DNA from: DASSYK01 sp036258315
Lineage (GTDB): Bacteria; Actinomycetota; Thermoleophilia; Solirubrobacterales; 70-9
DNA length: 64,000 nt
Reading direction: 5' to 3'
Assembly (NCBI GenBank): GCA_036258315.1
Contig: DATADX010000041.1
Span: forward strand, 1 to 64,000
The position numbers and the translations under genes are program-made. Each line of letters opens with the position of its first letter. Within the stretch, counting starts at the first letter, position 1. Under the pieces are notes generated by a model that worked only from the letters and a program-made list of their open reading frames with translations, ran no database searches and was not told the DNA's origin. Below, in pieces: positions 46,603 through 54,599 of this stretch.

Positions 46603-47354
46603 CAGGTCGTGCTGACGGGGTCGGACGCGGGCTGGCTGGAGACGAGCGTCCCAACCCTCTCTCCGTTCACGATCCTATCTATGTTGCGCTCGTCGGCCAT
46701 GTTGAAGACGTAGATCGGCAGGTCGTTGTCCATGCACAGGGACAATGCCGTCGAGTCCATCACACGGAGGCCGCGCTCGATCGCCTGGCGGTGGCTGATC
46801 TCGGGCAGGAAGGTCGCATCCGGGTCCGATGAGGGGTCCGCGTCGTAGACGCCCTCGACGCCGTTCTTCGCCATCAGGATCGCCTCGGCGTGGATCTCGA
46901 GGGCGCGCAGCGCCGCGGCGGTGTCGGTGGTGAAGAACGGGTTCCCGGTGCCCGCCGCGAAGATCACCACGCGGTCCTTCTCGAGGTGGCGGATCGCCCG
47001 GCGGCGGATGTAAGGCTCGGCGACCTCGGTGACCGCCATCGCCGACATCACCCGCGTGTTCACCCCGACGTTCTCCAGCGCGTCCTGGAGCGTCAGCGCG
47101 TTCAGCACGGTCGCCAGCATCCCCATGTAGTCGGCCGTGGCCCGATCCATGCCCGCGGCGGCGCCCTCGAGGCCGCGGTAGATGTTGCCGGCGCCGACCA
47201 CGATCGCCATCTCGACCTCGCGGTCGTGGACGGCCTTGACCTGATTCGCGATCCGCTCGATCTGGGCCGGGTCGGTCCCGTACTCGAGCGACCCCATCAA
47301 CGCCTCGCCGGAGAGCTTCAGCATCACCCGCTTGAAGCGGGGCTGGGCGGCCAC
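46602..47354 (-). CDS. pyrH: UMP kinase
   Basis: A 250-residue amino-acid-kinase-fold enzyme. KRVMLKLSGEALMGSLEYG binds the phosphate, VVGAGNIYRGLEGAAAGMDR is the UMP-binding and hexamer region, and VIFAAGTGNPFFTTDTAAALRA is diagnostic for bacterial UMP kinases. KNGVEGVYDADPSSDPDA follows. It phosphorylates UMP to UDP. The start is GTG 47354, 4 bases after tsf. The last 20 residues (RVGTLVSSQPASDPVSTT) form a short Ser/Thr tail. Confidence 0.96.
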   Translation of the reverse strand: MAAQPRFKRVMLKLSGEALMGSLEYGTDPAQIERIANQVKAVHDREVEMAIVVGAGNIYRGLEGAAAGMDRATADYMGMLATVLNALTLQDALENVGVNTRVMSAMAVTEVAEPYIRRRAIRHLEKDRVVIFAAGTGNPFFTTDTAAALRALEIHAEAILMAKNGVEGVYDADPSSDPDATFLPEISHRQAIERGLRVMDSTALSLCMDNDLPIYVFNMADERNIDRIVNGERVGTLVSSQPASDPVSTT

Positions 47355-47358
47355 CGGC

Positions 47359-47979
47359 CTACTCGCCCTCCTCGCCGACCTCGAAGCGAGCGAAGCGCGC
47401 GATACGGACGTTCTCGCCGGTCTTCGAGGCGACCTCCGTGCGCAGCTCGTCGATCGTCTTCCCCTCGTAGCGCTCCTCGTTGAAGTGCTTCTGGTCCAGC
47501 AGGACGAGGTCCGCGGCCCACTTCTTGAGCTGGCCGTCGACGATCTTCGTCACGACCTCGTCGGGCTTTCCGTCGGCCCTCGCCTTCTCCTCGAGGATCC
47601 TGCGCTCGCTCTCGACGTCTTCCTCGGGGATCTCCTCGAAGGTGACGTGCTGGGGATTCATCGCGGTGACGTGGATCGCGACCTGGCGCGCGAACTCCTT
47701 GAAGTCCTCGTTGCGCGCGACGAAGTCGGTCTCGCACTGGACCTCGACGAGCGCGCCCTTGCGGCTGTCGGCGTGCACGTAGGAGGCGACGACCCCCTCC
47801 CCCGTGCCCCGGCCGCTGCGCTTGGCCGCCGAGGCGGCGCCCTTCTTGCGCAGGATCGCGATCGCCTTCTCGGCGTCGCCGCCGGCCTCCTCGAGCGCCC
47901 GCTTCGTGTCCATCATCCCGGCGCCGGTGCGGTCGCGCAGGGCCTTGACCTCCGCGGCGCTGATATTGGTCTCGGCCAC
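47359..47979 (-). CDS. tsf: Translation elongation factor Ts
   Basis: A 206-residue EF-Ts of the short type. It begins VAETNISAAEVKALRDRTGAGM with the EF-Tu-contacting TGAGMMD(T/C)K segment, then ALEEAGGDAEKAI. The core reads VEVQCETDFVARNEDF and the C-terminal helix-sheet follows. It exchanges GDP for GTP on EF-Tu. The GTG start at 47979 shares a base with the rpsB stop (TAGTG) and has AGGAGG 9 bases upstream. Confidence 0.96.
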   Translation of the reverse strand: MAETNISAAEVKALRDRTGAGMMDTKRALEEAGGDAEKAIAILRKKGAASAAKRSGRGTGEGVVASYVHADSRKGALVEVQCETDFVARNEDFKEFARQVAIHVTAMNPQHVTFEEIPEEDVESERRILEEKARADGKPDEVVTKIVDGQLKKWAADLVLLDQKHFNEERYEGKTIDELRTEVASKTGENVRIARFARFEVGEEGE

Positions 47980-48941
47980 TACGAATCGCCTCCTGCGGCC
48001 GGTGTCTCGGCGGGCTGGGGCTTCGCCTCGGGCTGGGGCTTCGCCTCGGGCTGGGGCTCGGGCGCCTCCGTTTGCTGCTTCGCGGCGGCCTGCGCCTTCG
48101 CGTCCGCTTCGGCTTTGGCCTTGGCCTCCGCCTCGGCCTTCGCCTTCTCCTCCGCCTCCTGCTTCGCCTTCTCCTCCGCCTCGCGGCGCTTGCGCTCCTC
48201 TTCCTCCTTGCGCCGGCGCTCCTCCTCCTCGGCCTTGCGGCGTGCCTCCTCCTCCCGCCATTGGGAGGCGGACCCCTCGATCGCCTCACCGAGGGTGCGG
48301 ATGATCAAGTCGCACGAGCGGATCGCGTCGTCGTTGCCCGGGACCACGTAGTCGACGGGCGTCGGGTCGCAGTTCGTGTCGACCAGGCCGACGATCGGGA
48401 TCTCGAGGCGCTCGGCCTCCCGCAGCGCGATCTCCTCGGTCTTCAGGTCGATGATCACGACCGCATCCGGGAGCCGCTGCATGTCCGCGACGCCGCCGAG
48501 GTTGTACTCGAGCTTCTTCAGCTCCGCCTCCATCGACATCCGCTCTTTCGTCGGCAGCAGCTCCAGGCGTCCCTCGTCGCGCAGCCCTCGCAGCTCATGG
48601 AGCCGCTGGATCCGCTTCTTGATCGTGTTGAAGTTGGTCAGCAGCCCCCCGAGCCAGCGCCGGCTCACGTACGGCATCCCGCTGCGCTCGGCCCACTGCT
48701 CGATCGAGTCCCGGGCCTGCTTCTTGGTCCCGACGAACAAGATCACGCCGCCCTTCCGGGCGACGTCGCCGACGAAGTCCGTCGCCTGCTTGAGCAGCAC
48801 CTCGGTCTGGAGGAGATCGATGACGTGGATCCCCTCGCGCTCCCCGTGGATGTAGCGGCGCATACGGGGGTTCCAGCGCCGCGTCTGGTGGCCGAAGTGA
48901 ACTCCAGCCTCCAGCAGCTCTCTGATGCCTACCTCGGCCAT
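47979..48941 (-). CDS. rpsB: Ribosomal protein S2 with long charged C-terminal tail
   Basis: A 320-residue S2 protein. The ATG at 48941 has GGAAGGG before it and starts the standard MAEVGIRELLEAGVHFGHQT. NPRMRRYIHGEREGIHVIDL and PDAVVIIDLKTEEIALREAE complete the S2 core to about residue 230. The remaining 85-90 residues are a continuous Glu/Lys/Arg/Ala coiled-coil-like stretch, then repeated PQPEAK units. E. coli S2 has 241 residues, so the tail is extra. It heads the rpsB-tsf-pyrH-frr operon. A TACAAT element lies about 130 bases upstream. Confidence 0.95.
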   Translation of the reverse strand: MAEVGIRELLEAGVHFGHQTRRWNPRMRRYIHGEREGIHVIDLLQTEVLLKQATDFVGDVARKGGVILFVGTKKQARDSIEQWAERSGMPYVSRRWLGGLLTNFNTIKKRIQRLHELRGLRDEGRLELLPTKERMSMEAELKKLEYNLGGVADMQRLPDAVVIIDLKTEEIALREAERLEIPIVGLVDTNCDPTPVDYVVPGNDDAIRSCDLIIRTLGEAIEGSASQWREEEARRKAEEEERRRKEEEERKRREAEEKAKQEAEEKAKAEAEAKAKAEADAKAQAAAKQQTEAPEPQPEAKPQPEAKPQPAETPAAGGDS

Positions 48942-49067
48942 CTTGCCCTTCCAGTCGCTTGTGAACAGAAGCCTCGACGCCGCGGTGGGGAACCCGAGCC
49001 GTGCCCGGGCAGCGTCCCCGCGCCTTGCGTCCAGGGTCGGATCTGCATTGCTTACGGTTGGCGGCGC

Positions 49068-49073
49068 ATTGTA
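49068..49073 (-). promoter_or_regulatory. Candidate -10 element for the rpsB operon
   Basis: TACAAT on the minus strand lies 127 bases upstream of the rpsB start, in the gap after the rluD-like stop. No good -35 is seen. It leaves a leader of about 120 bases, enough for S2 autoregulation, but no known leader motif was recognised. Confidence 0.4.
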
Positions 49074-49089
49074 GAGAGGCTCGGCTCGC

Positions 49090-49764
49090 TCAGCCGCCGC
49101 GCGCTCGCTGCTGCGCCGCGGTGAGATCGGCCGGGAGCGGCGATTCGAAGCTGATCTCCTCTCCCCTCCGCGGGTGGCGCAGGGTGAGCCGCGCCGCATG
49201 CAGGAACTGGCGCTCGAGCCCGTGGCGCCCGGCGCTCCCGTACTCGGGGTCGCCGGCGACCGGGTGGTCGATCGCCGCGAAGTGGACGCGGATCTGGTGC
49301 GTGCGGCCGGTCTCGAGCCGGGCCCTGACGAGGGTGTCGGCGGGAAGCGCCTCGATCACCTCGAAATGGGTGCGCGCCTCGCGCTCGCCCGGGCCCCGCA
49401 CGGCGCGGCGCGTACGGCGGCGGCGATCGCGGCCGAGCGGGGCGTCGATCGTCCCGGTGCGGGACGCGAGCCGGCCCTCGACCAGCGCGACGTACTCGCG
49501 CACGATCTCGCGCGCCTTGATCTGGCGGGACAGCTCGCGGTGGGCCGCCTCGGTCCGGGCCACCACCATCAGCCCTGACGTGCCCTTGTCCAGCCGGTGC
49601 ACGATTCCGCGGCGCTCGCTCTCGCCGCCACCCGCACGGTCGCCGAGCCAGTCGGCCAGCGTCCCGCCTGTGTGCGAGGCGGCCGGATGGACGACCAGGC
49701 CGGCGGGCTTCTCGATCACGATGATCTCGTCGTCCTCGTGGACGATGCTCGGCCCCGCGGTCAT
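49090..49764 (-). CDS. RluD-family pseudouridine synthase without S4 domain
   Basis: A 224-residue pseudouridine synthase. IIVIEKPAGLVVHPA opens the catalytic domain, the catalytic Asp is in RGIVHRLDKGTSGLMVVA, and LETGRTHQIRVHFAAI is motif III. RluD usually has an S4 RNA-binding domain and about 320 residues. Starting at ATG 49764, which overlaps the lspA stop, no S4 domain is present. Sequence upstream of that start in the same frame is an Arg-rich shadow of lspA. The lspA-rluD order is common. Target uridines are unknown. Confidence 0.88.
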   Translation of the reverse strand: MTAGPSIVHEDDEIIVIEKPAGLVVHPAASHTGGTLADWLGDRAGGGESERRGIVHRLDKGTSGLMVVARTEAAHRELSRQIKAREIVREYVALVEGRLASRTGTIDAPLGRDRRRRTRRAVRGPGEREARTHFEVIEALPADTLVRARLETGRTHQIRVHFAAIDHPVAGDPEYGSAGRHGLERQFLHAARLTLRHPRRGEEISFESPLPADLTAAQQRARGG

Positions 49765-50222
49765 GGCGGGGACCGGTGGCGCTCGGGCAGGAACACGAGC
49801 AGGATCACGCCGACGGTGATCGCGACGTCGGCGAGGTTGAAGGTCGCCCACAGCGGCAGGTCGATGAAGTCCGTGACCGCCCCGTCGCGGACCCGGTCGG
49901 CGAGATTGCCGAGGGCGCCGCCGATCAGGAGGCCCGCGGGCAGCCAGATCGCCCAGTCACCGCGCGCCCGCACGGCGAGGAACGCGAGCAGCCCCAGCAG
50001 CACCACGAGCGTCGCCCCGATCACGACCGGCGAGACGTCGCCCGCGAGGCCGAACGCGATGCCGCGATTGCGCGTGTTCGTCAGCGCCAGGAACGGCAGC
50101 AGCTCGTCCCGCTCGCCGCGCATCAGGTTCTCCCGGATCGCGGACTTCGAGGCCTGGTCGATCGTGACGACGATTCCGCACGTCGCGAGCGCCCAGGTCG
50201 CCACCCGGGTCCGCCTGGTCAA
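49761..50222 (-). CDS. lspA: Lipoprotein signal peptidase
   Basis: A 153-residue, four-helix aspartyl protease (signal peptidase II). DQASKSAIRENL is in helix 1, NTRNRGIAFGLA follows, and the catalytic Asp residues lie in GNLADRVRDGAVTDFIDL and FNLADVAI. It removes signal peptides from lipoproteins such as those at 6337 and 12495. The TTG start at 50222 overlaps the yggT stop (TTGA). The rluD-like gene overlaps its end. Confidence 0.95.
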   Translation of the reverse strand: MTRRTRVATWALATCGIVVTIDQASKSAIRENLMRGERDELLPFLALTNTRNRGIAFGLAGDVSPVVIGATLVVLLGLLAFLAVRARGDWAIWLPAGLLIGGALGNLADRVRDGAVTDFIDLPLWATFNLADVAITVGVILLVFLPERHRSPP

Positions 50223-50527
50223 CCGCCGATCAGCCCGACCACGATGCGCGAGACGATCAGCAGCACGATGATCGCCAGGATCGGGCTGAGATCCAGAGCC
50301 AGCCCGCCGCCTCCCAGGGGCGGCAGCAGGCGGCGGAAGAGGTTCAGGTAGGGATCGGTCGTCTCGTGGACGAACTCGACGAAGCCGTTCAGGGCGCGGT
50401 TGTAGGGCATCCGCGGGATCCAGGAGAGCAGCACCCGGATCAGGATCAACATCAGATAGACGAAGAAGAGGGCGCCGACGTAGCGCGCGACGTCGTCGCG
50501 ATCGATCGCCGCCAGCAGCGTCGTCAT
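50219..50527 (-). CDS. yggT: YggT-family membrane protein
   Basis: A 102-residue protein with two hydrophobic helices (about 17-35 and 80-101) flanking the YggT hallmark ILIRVLLSWIPRMPYN, then FVHETTDPYLNLFRRLLPP. Members sit in division gene clusters next to sepF and are thought to take part in membrane or osmotic functions. The start overlaps the proC stop by four bases. Gene order sepF-proC-yggT-lspA here is compact. Confidence 0.92.
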   Translation of the reverse strand: MTTLLAAIDRDDVARYVGALFFVYLMLILIRVLLSWIPRMPYNRALNGFVEFVHETTDPYLNLFRRLLPPLGGGGLALDLSPILAIIVLLIVSRIVVGLIGG

Positions 50528-51300
50528 CGGACCCGCTCCAGCGAGGTGTCGACGGCCGCGAGCAGCATCTCGCGGAGGTTGCGCTCCTCGAGCACGGTCA
50601 GGCCGGCCTCGGTCATTCCGCCCGGCGAGGCGACCGCGCGCTTCAGCGCGCCGGGCTCGTGCAGGGCGAGCAGCCCACCGGTGGCGCTCATCGCGCCCGC
50701 GACCATCCGGGTCGCCTGGTCCGCGGTCAGTCCCTCGCCGACGCCCGCCTCGACCAGTGCCTCCGCCATCAACGCGAGATACCCGGGCGAGCAGCCCATG
50801 ATCGCCGTCGCGGCGTCGATCAGGTCCTCATCGAGCTCGATCACGTCCCCGATCGTCCCGAGAAGCTCTGAGACCTCGTTGTGCAGCGCGGCGTCGCCAC
50901 CCTCCGGAAAGGCGACGCAGAGAACCGCCTGGCGGATTTCGGCGCCGAGGTTCGGCATCACGCGGATCACCTCCGCGCCCGGGAGCGCCCCGCGCAGGCT
51001 CGCGAGCCTCGTCCCGGCCAGGATCGAGAGAACCGGCGTGCCGGTTCCGGCCAGGTCGGCCGCGGCGGCCTCGAGCGCATCGGGCTTCACGGCCAGGACG
51101 ACCAGGTCGGAGCGCTCGGCGACCGCCCGGTTCCCGTCGACCGCGTCGCCGCCGACCTCCTCCGCCAGCGCTCGCGCGCGCTCGGGGTCGGCGTCGGCGA
51201 AGTACATCGCATCCGGGGAACCGGGCTCCCCCCGCGCCGCGGCCCAGCCGCGAGCGAGGCCGCCGGCCATGTTGCCCGAGCCCACGAAGCCGATCTTCAC
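50524..51300 (-). CDS. proC: Pyrroline-5-carboxylate reductase
   Basis: A 258-residue NAD(P)H-dependent reductase. The dinucleotide-binding start KIGFVGSGNMAGGLARGW begins at residue 2 from GTG 51300. LVVLAVKPDALEAA and VIRVMPNLGAEI follow, and the C-terminal substrate-binding signature reads PGGMTEAGLTVLEE. It performs the last step of proline synthesis. In actinobacteria proC often lies next to sepF. It follows sepF by 10 bases and overlaps yggT. Confidence 0.95.
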   Translation of the reverse strand: MKIGFVGSGNMAGGLARGWAAARGEPGSPDAMYFADADPERARALAEEVGGDAVDGNRAVAERSDLVVLAVKPDALEAAAADLAGTGTPVLSILAGTRLASLRGALPGAEVIRVMPNLGAEIRQAVLCVAFPEGGDAALHNEVSELLGTIGDVIELDEDLIDAATAIMGCSPGYLALMAEALVEAGVGEGLTADQATRMVAGAMSATGGLLALHEPGALKRAVASPGGMTEAGLTVLEERNLREMLLAAVDTSLERVR

Positions 51301-51310
51301 GGCGGGGACT

Positions 51311-51898
51311 CTAGCTTTGGTTGAAGAAACCGCCCTCGAGGATGCGCGCCTTCTCCTCGGCGGACACATCGACGTTGGCGGGGGTGAGCAGGAAGATGCC
51401 CTGCGAGATCCGCTGCATGCCTCCGCCGAGCGCGTAGGTCATCCCGGATGCGAAGTCGATCAGCCGCTTCGAGAGCTCGCGATCGGTGCTCTGGAGGTTG
51501 ATGATCACGGGCTTCTCCCGCTTGAACTCGTCCGCCACCTGCTGGGCGTCGTTGAAGCTGCGCGGCGTGACCACGTGCATCGAGAAGTCCGAGCCACCGT
51601 TCGAGCGACGCGAGCGACGCTGCGGTCGCTCCTCCTCGACGGGACGCAGCGAGGAGCGGCCGCGCCGGGGGGCGGGCTCGTCGCCGAAGATGTCGTCGAT
51701 GTCGTCCTGGCTGCGCCCACGGCGGCCGCCGCGGATGCTGCTGACGGGGGCTTCCTCACGCGGGGAGACGGCGGTCTGGTCCAGCGCCATCTCCTGGCCG
51801 GTGTCGTCCTCGTCGTAGTACTCGCCCTCCTCGACGTAGTCGCCCTCGACGAGGCCGAAGTACTCGAGCGAGCGTCGCCATGTGTCCTTGAAGCCCAT
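51311..51898 (-). CDS. sepF: Cell division protein SepF
   Basis: A 195-residue protein. The N-terminal amphipathic membrane-binding helix (MGFKDTWRRSLEYFGLVEGD) is followed by an acidic linker with YVEEGEYYDEDD and an Arg-rich section. The C-terminal SepF core (about 105-190) contains VVTPRSFNDAQQVADEFK, KPVIINLQSTDRELSKRLID, FASGMTYALGGGMQRIS and FLLTPANVDVSAEEK. SepF anchors FtsZ to the membrane, which is essential where FtsA is absent, as in actinobacteria. The gene lies in the pgeF-yggS-sepF cluster that usually follows ftsZ. Confidence 0.95.
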   Translation of the reverse strand: MGFKDTWRRSLEYFGLVEGDYVEEGEYYDEDDTGQEMALDQTAVSPREEAPVSSIRGGRRGRSQDDIDDIFGDEPAPRRGRSSLRPVEEERPQRRSRRSNGGSDFSMHVVTPRSFNDAQQVADEFKREKPVIINLQSTDRELSKRLIDFASGMTYALGGGMQRISQGIFLLTPANVDVSAEEKARILEGGFFNQS

Positions 51899-51933
51899 CA
51901 GCGCTCAGTTTCGGCTTTCCAGCCCTTATTCCT

Positions 51934-51951
51934 CTTCCCATTTGTGGGAAG
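51934..51951. promoter_or_regulatory. Hairpin in the yggS-sepF intergenic gap
   Basis: CTTCCCA-TTTG-TGGGAAG is a perfect 7-bp stem with a 4-base loop, 36 bases before the sepF start. It is an AT-richer spot in a 106-base gap, so it may end the yggS transcript or sit in a sepF leader. Confidence 0.4.
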
Positions 51952-52004
51952 TTCGAGACCGAAAGAATAGTGCCGTCGGACACTAATCCGGCCTGGCCGT
52001 CGTT

Positions 52005-52640
52005 TCACGCATAGAGGACCGAGCCGAGCCTGAGGATCGTCGCCCCCTCCTCGACCGCGACCGGCCAGTCCTGGCTCGTTCCCATCGAGAGGCGCTCGAG
52101 GCCGTGTTCGGCGGCCAGCTCGGCGAGGCGGGCGAAGTAAGGACGGGAGGCCTCGGGGTCCTCGGCGAACGGCGGCATCGTCATCAGCCCCTCGACGGGG
52201 GCCGGGCAGCGGGCGATGAAGTCCCCGAGGGCCTCGGGCGGCACGCCCCCCTTGCTCTCCTCCCCGGCGAGGTTCACCTCGACCAGCACCGGGGTCTCCG
52301 GGGATCCGTGGCGCCCGAGCTGCTCGAGCACCGAGTCGGTCGCCACCGAGTGGATCAGGCGCACCAGCGGCACGATCCGGCGCACCTTGCGGCTCTGCAG
52401 GTTGCCGATGAAGTCCCACTGGAACCGACGCGCCCAGCGCTCCTGCTTGGCCTCGAGGTCCTGGAGGCGGTTCTCCCCGACAAGGGTGATCCCCGCGTCC
52501 GCGAGCACCCCCATCTCCTCGACCGGAACGTACTTGGTCGCGGCCAGGACCTCGACCTCTGGCCCAGCGCGCTCGCGGACGCGCTCGAGATTGGCGCGGA
52601 CGCGGTCGGGGTCGAGACCGGTGAATTGCTCGACCGCCAC
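52005..52640 (-). CDS. yggS: PLP homeostasis protein YggS/YlmE
   Basis: A 211-residue fold-III PLP protein. The PLP lysine is in LAATKYVPVEEM (residue about 36), and GENRLQDLEAKQ, FIGNLQSRKVRRIVP and IHSVATDSV follow. MTMPPFAEDPEASRPYFARL and LSMGTSQDWPVAVEEGATIL bind phosphate. It balances pyridoxal phosphate and keto-acid pools. It is one of the conserved genes between pgeF and sepF and begins 3 bases after pgeF. Confidence 0.95.
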   Translation of the reverse strand: MAVEQFTGLDPDRVRANLERVRERAGPEVEVLAATKYVPVEEMGVLADAGITLVGENRLQDLEAKQERWARRFQWDFIGNLQSRKVRRIVPLVRLIHSVATDSVLEQLGRHGSPETPVLVEVNLAGEESKGGVPPEALGDFIARCPAPVEGLMTMPPFAEDPEASRPYFARLAELAAEHGLERLSMGTSQDWPVAVEEGATILRLGSVLYA

Positions 52641-52643
52641 GGA

Positions 52644-53381
52644 TCAGCCCTCCAGCCAGGCGAGCCCCGCCTGGCGGCCGGTCCGCTCGCCGTCGCGGCG
52701 GTGCGAGTAGAACAGGTCAGGGTTGCAGCTCGTGCACAGCTCGGCGGCGTCGACCGCGGTGACGCCCGCGCGCTGCAGCAGGGCGCGGGCGGCGGCGGGC
52801 AGATCGAGCATCCGGCCCTCGGCGACGCCGTCGAGCCCGGAGAAGGCGCCGAGCACCTCCTCGCCGACCTCGTAGCAGCAGGGCCCGATCCCGGGCCCGA
52901 TCGCGGCGGCCTCCGCGTCCACCCGGGCAGCAGCGGACTCGACGATCCCGCCCGCCAGCCCCCGCCAGCCCCCGTGTGCGATCGCCACCCCGCCGGGGCC
53001 GGCAAGCGCGATCGGGAGGCAGTCGGCGACGACGACGAGGGGCACCAGGCCCGGCTCGGCCGTCGCGTGCGCGTCCGCCTCGATCGGGCTCGGGACCACG
53101 TCCGCGTACACGCGCGGCTCCTGGGCGGAGTCGTGCCAACGCAGCTCCGCGCCGTGCACCTGCCGCCCCATCAGCACGTTCTCGGGCGCCACCCCGAGCG
53201 CGGCCGCGAGCCTGCGGCGGTTGTCGTGCACCCGCCCCTGCTCGTCGCCGGTCTTGATCGCGACGTTGAGCGACTCGTACGGAGGCTCGCTCACCCCTCC
53301 GGCCCGCGTCGAGAACGCCGCGCGGGCGCCCGGCAGCTCCGCCTCGAGCCAGCGCAGTCCGTCTCGCCGACGCCACTCCAT
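52644..53381 (-). CDS. pgeF: Peptidoglycan editing factor PgeF (YfiH, laccase-domain)
   Basis: A 245-residue multicopper-oxidase-like (DUF152) protein. FSTRAGGVSEPPYESLNVAI is the family start, and VLMGRQVHGAEL carries the first metal His. VVVADCLPIALAGPGGVAIA has the catalytic Cys, AHGGWRGLAGGI the second His, and GPGIGPCCYEVG the third site. Family members act as purine nucleoside phosphorylases or adenosine deaminases and remove wrong L-Ser from UDP-MurNAc. Located between cca and yggS. Confidence 0.93.
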   Translation of the reverse strand: MEWRRRDGLRWLEAELPGARAAFSTRAGGVSEPPYESLNVAIKTGDEQGRVHDNRRRLAAALGVAPENVLMGRQVHGAELRWHDSAQEPRVYADVVPSPIEADAHATAEPGLVPLVVVADCLPIALAGPGGVAIAHGGWRGLAGGIVESAAARVDAEAAAIGPGIGPCCYEVGEEVLGAFSGLDGVAEGRMLDLPAAARALLQRAGVTAVDAAELCTSCNPDLFYSHRRDGERTGRQAGLAWLEG

Positions 53382-53391
53382 TGCCCGCAGG

Positions 53392-54564
53392 CTAGCCGCC
53401 GTCTCCCCTGTCCCCGGCCGCCTCCAGCGCGACCCGCAGCTCCCCGTCCCGGTCGCGGACCCTGCCGTCGAGCTTCGCCGCCAGCGCCGCGTTCAGGCCG
53501 CGGCCGACCGCCGGGCCTTCCGGGACGCCGGCGTCGATCAGGTCATAGCCGCTGATCTCGAGGTCGACGTGGCGCAGCCGGGCGACGTAGTCGTCGAGCC
53601 AGTCCGCCCCCGCGGCCCGCGCCATCGCCAGCACCTCGGGCGCGTGGTCGTGGGCGAGCACGTGGACCTCGGCAGGCGAGCCGGGCGTCGCGTGCCGGGC
53701 GAGCCTCGCGGCGCGTGCCCGCAGGCGGGCCGCGTGCTCGGCGGGCGCGATCGCGAGCAGGATCGCCCGGTCGCGGTCCGCGAAGTCCTCCCAGCCGAGA
53801 CCGGCGTCGAACAGGCGCTCGAGGGCGGCGGCGAGCCACGGCGCCGGCCCGAGGTCGAGCAGGCCCCACTCGGCGATCAGCTCGAGGGCCCGGCTCGGGT
53901 GCTCCTCGCTCGCGATCAGGCCGAGCTCGCCGACCACCCTGTCCTCGGAGACGGTGCTGAGATCCGCCTCGTGGAGCAACGCCTTCGTGCCGGGCTCGAG
54001 CTCGAAGCCGAGCCGGGCCGCATAGCGCGCAGCGCGCAGGGCGCGGGTCGGGTCGTCGACGAAGGAGCGATCGTGCAGCACTCGCAGGATGCCGGCGCGG
54101 AGGTCCGCAATGCCGTCGTGCGGGTCGAGCAGCCCGGGATCGTCCTGCAGCGGCAGCGCCATCGCGTTGACCGTGAAGTCGCGGCGCGCGAGGTCCTGAT
54201 CGATGCTCGCGGGCGCCACCTCCGGGAGCGCGCCGGGCTCGGCGTAGGTCTCCGTCCGGGCGCGGGCGATGTCGACGTCGAGCTCGCCGACCCGCAGGTT
54301 CGCCGTCTGGAAGCGCTCGTGCTCGATCAGCTCTCCCCCGAGCGCTTCGGCGAGCGGCCGGATGTCGCCCTCGATGGCGACGTCGAGATCGGTCCGGGCC
54401 TCGCCGCGCAGCAGGTCGCGGACCGCCCCGCCCACCAGGTAGGCGTCGATCCCCTCCGCGGCGGCGCGGAGCTCCGCGACGCCCGGCAGCGCCTGGAGCC
54501 GCTCGGGCAGGCGAGCGGGGTCGATTCGGCCGTCGGCGGGCATTGCTGGCGAGTTACCTACCAT
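53392..54564 (-). CDS. cca: tRNA nucleotidyltransferase/poly(A) polymerase family protein
   Basis: A 390-residue class II nucleotidyltransferase. YLVGGAVRDLLRGEARTDLD is the catalytic signature with the DxD acidic pair, followed by VAIEGD and ARRDFTVNAMALPL. The neck helices SFVDDPTRALRAARYAARLG and a helical C-terminus complete it, and no HD domain is seen. It probably builds or repairs the 3' CCA of tRNA. It starts at ATG 54564, with GGAAG upstream; an ATG at 54543 is an alternative. Only 35 bases separate it from the divergent propeller gene. Confidence 0.9.
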   Translation of the reverse strand: MVGNSPAMPADGRIDPARLPERLQALPGVAELRAAAEGIDAYLVGGAVRDLLRGEARTDLDVAIEGDIRPLAEALGGELIEHERFQTANLRVGELDVDIARARTETYAEPGALPEVAPASIDQDLARRDFTVNAMALPLQDDPGLLDPHDGIADLRAGILRVLHDRSFVDDPTRALRAARYAARLGFELEPGTKALLHEADLSTVSEDRVVGELGLIASEEHPSRALELIAEWGLLDLGPAPWLAAALERLFDAGLGWEDFADRDRAILLAIAPAEHAARLRARAARLARHATPGSPAEVHVLAHDHAPEVLAMARAAGADWLDDYVARLRHVDLEISGYDLIDAGVPEGPAVGRGLNAALAAKLDGRVRDRDGELRVALEAAGDRGDGG

Positions 54565-54599
54565 GACTGCTGGCTTCCGGGCAGGGACCCCAGAATCAG

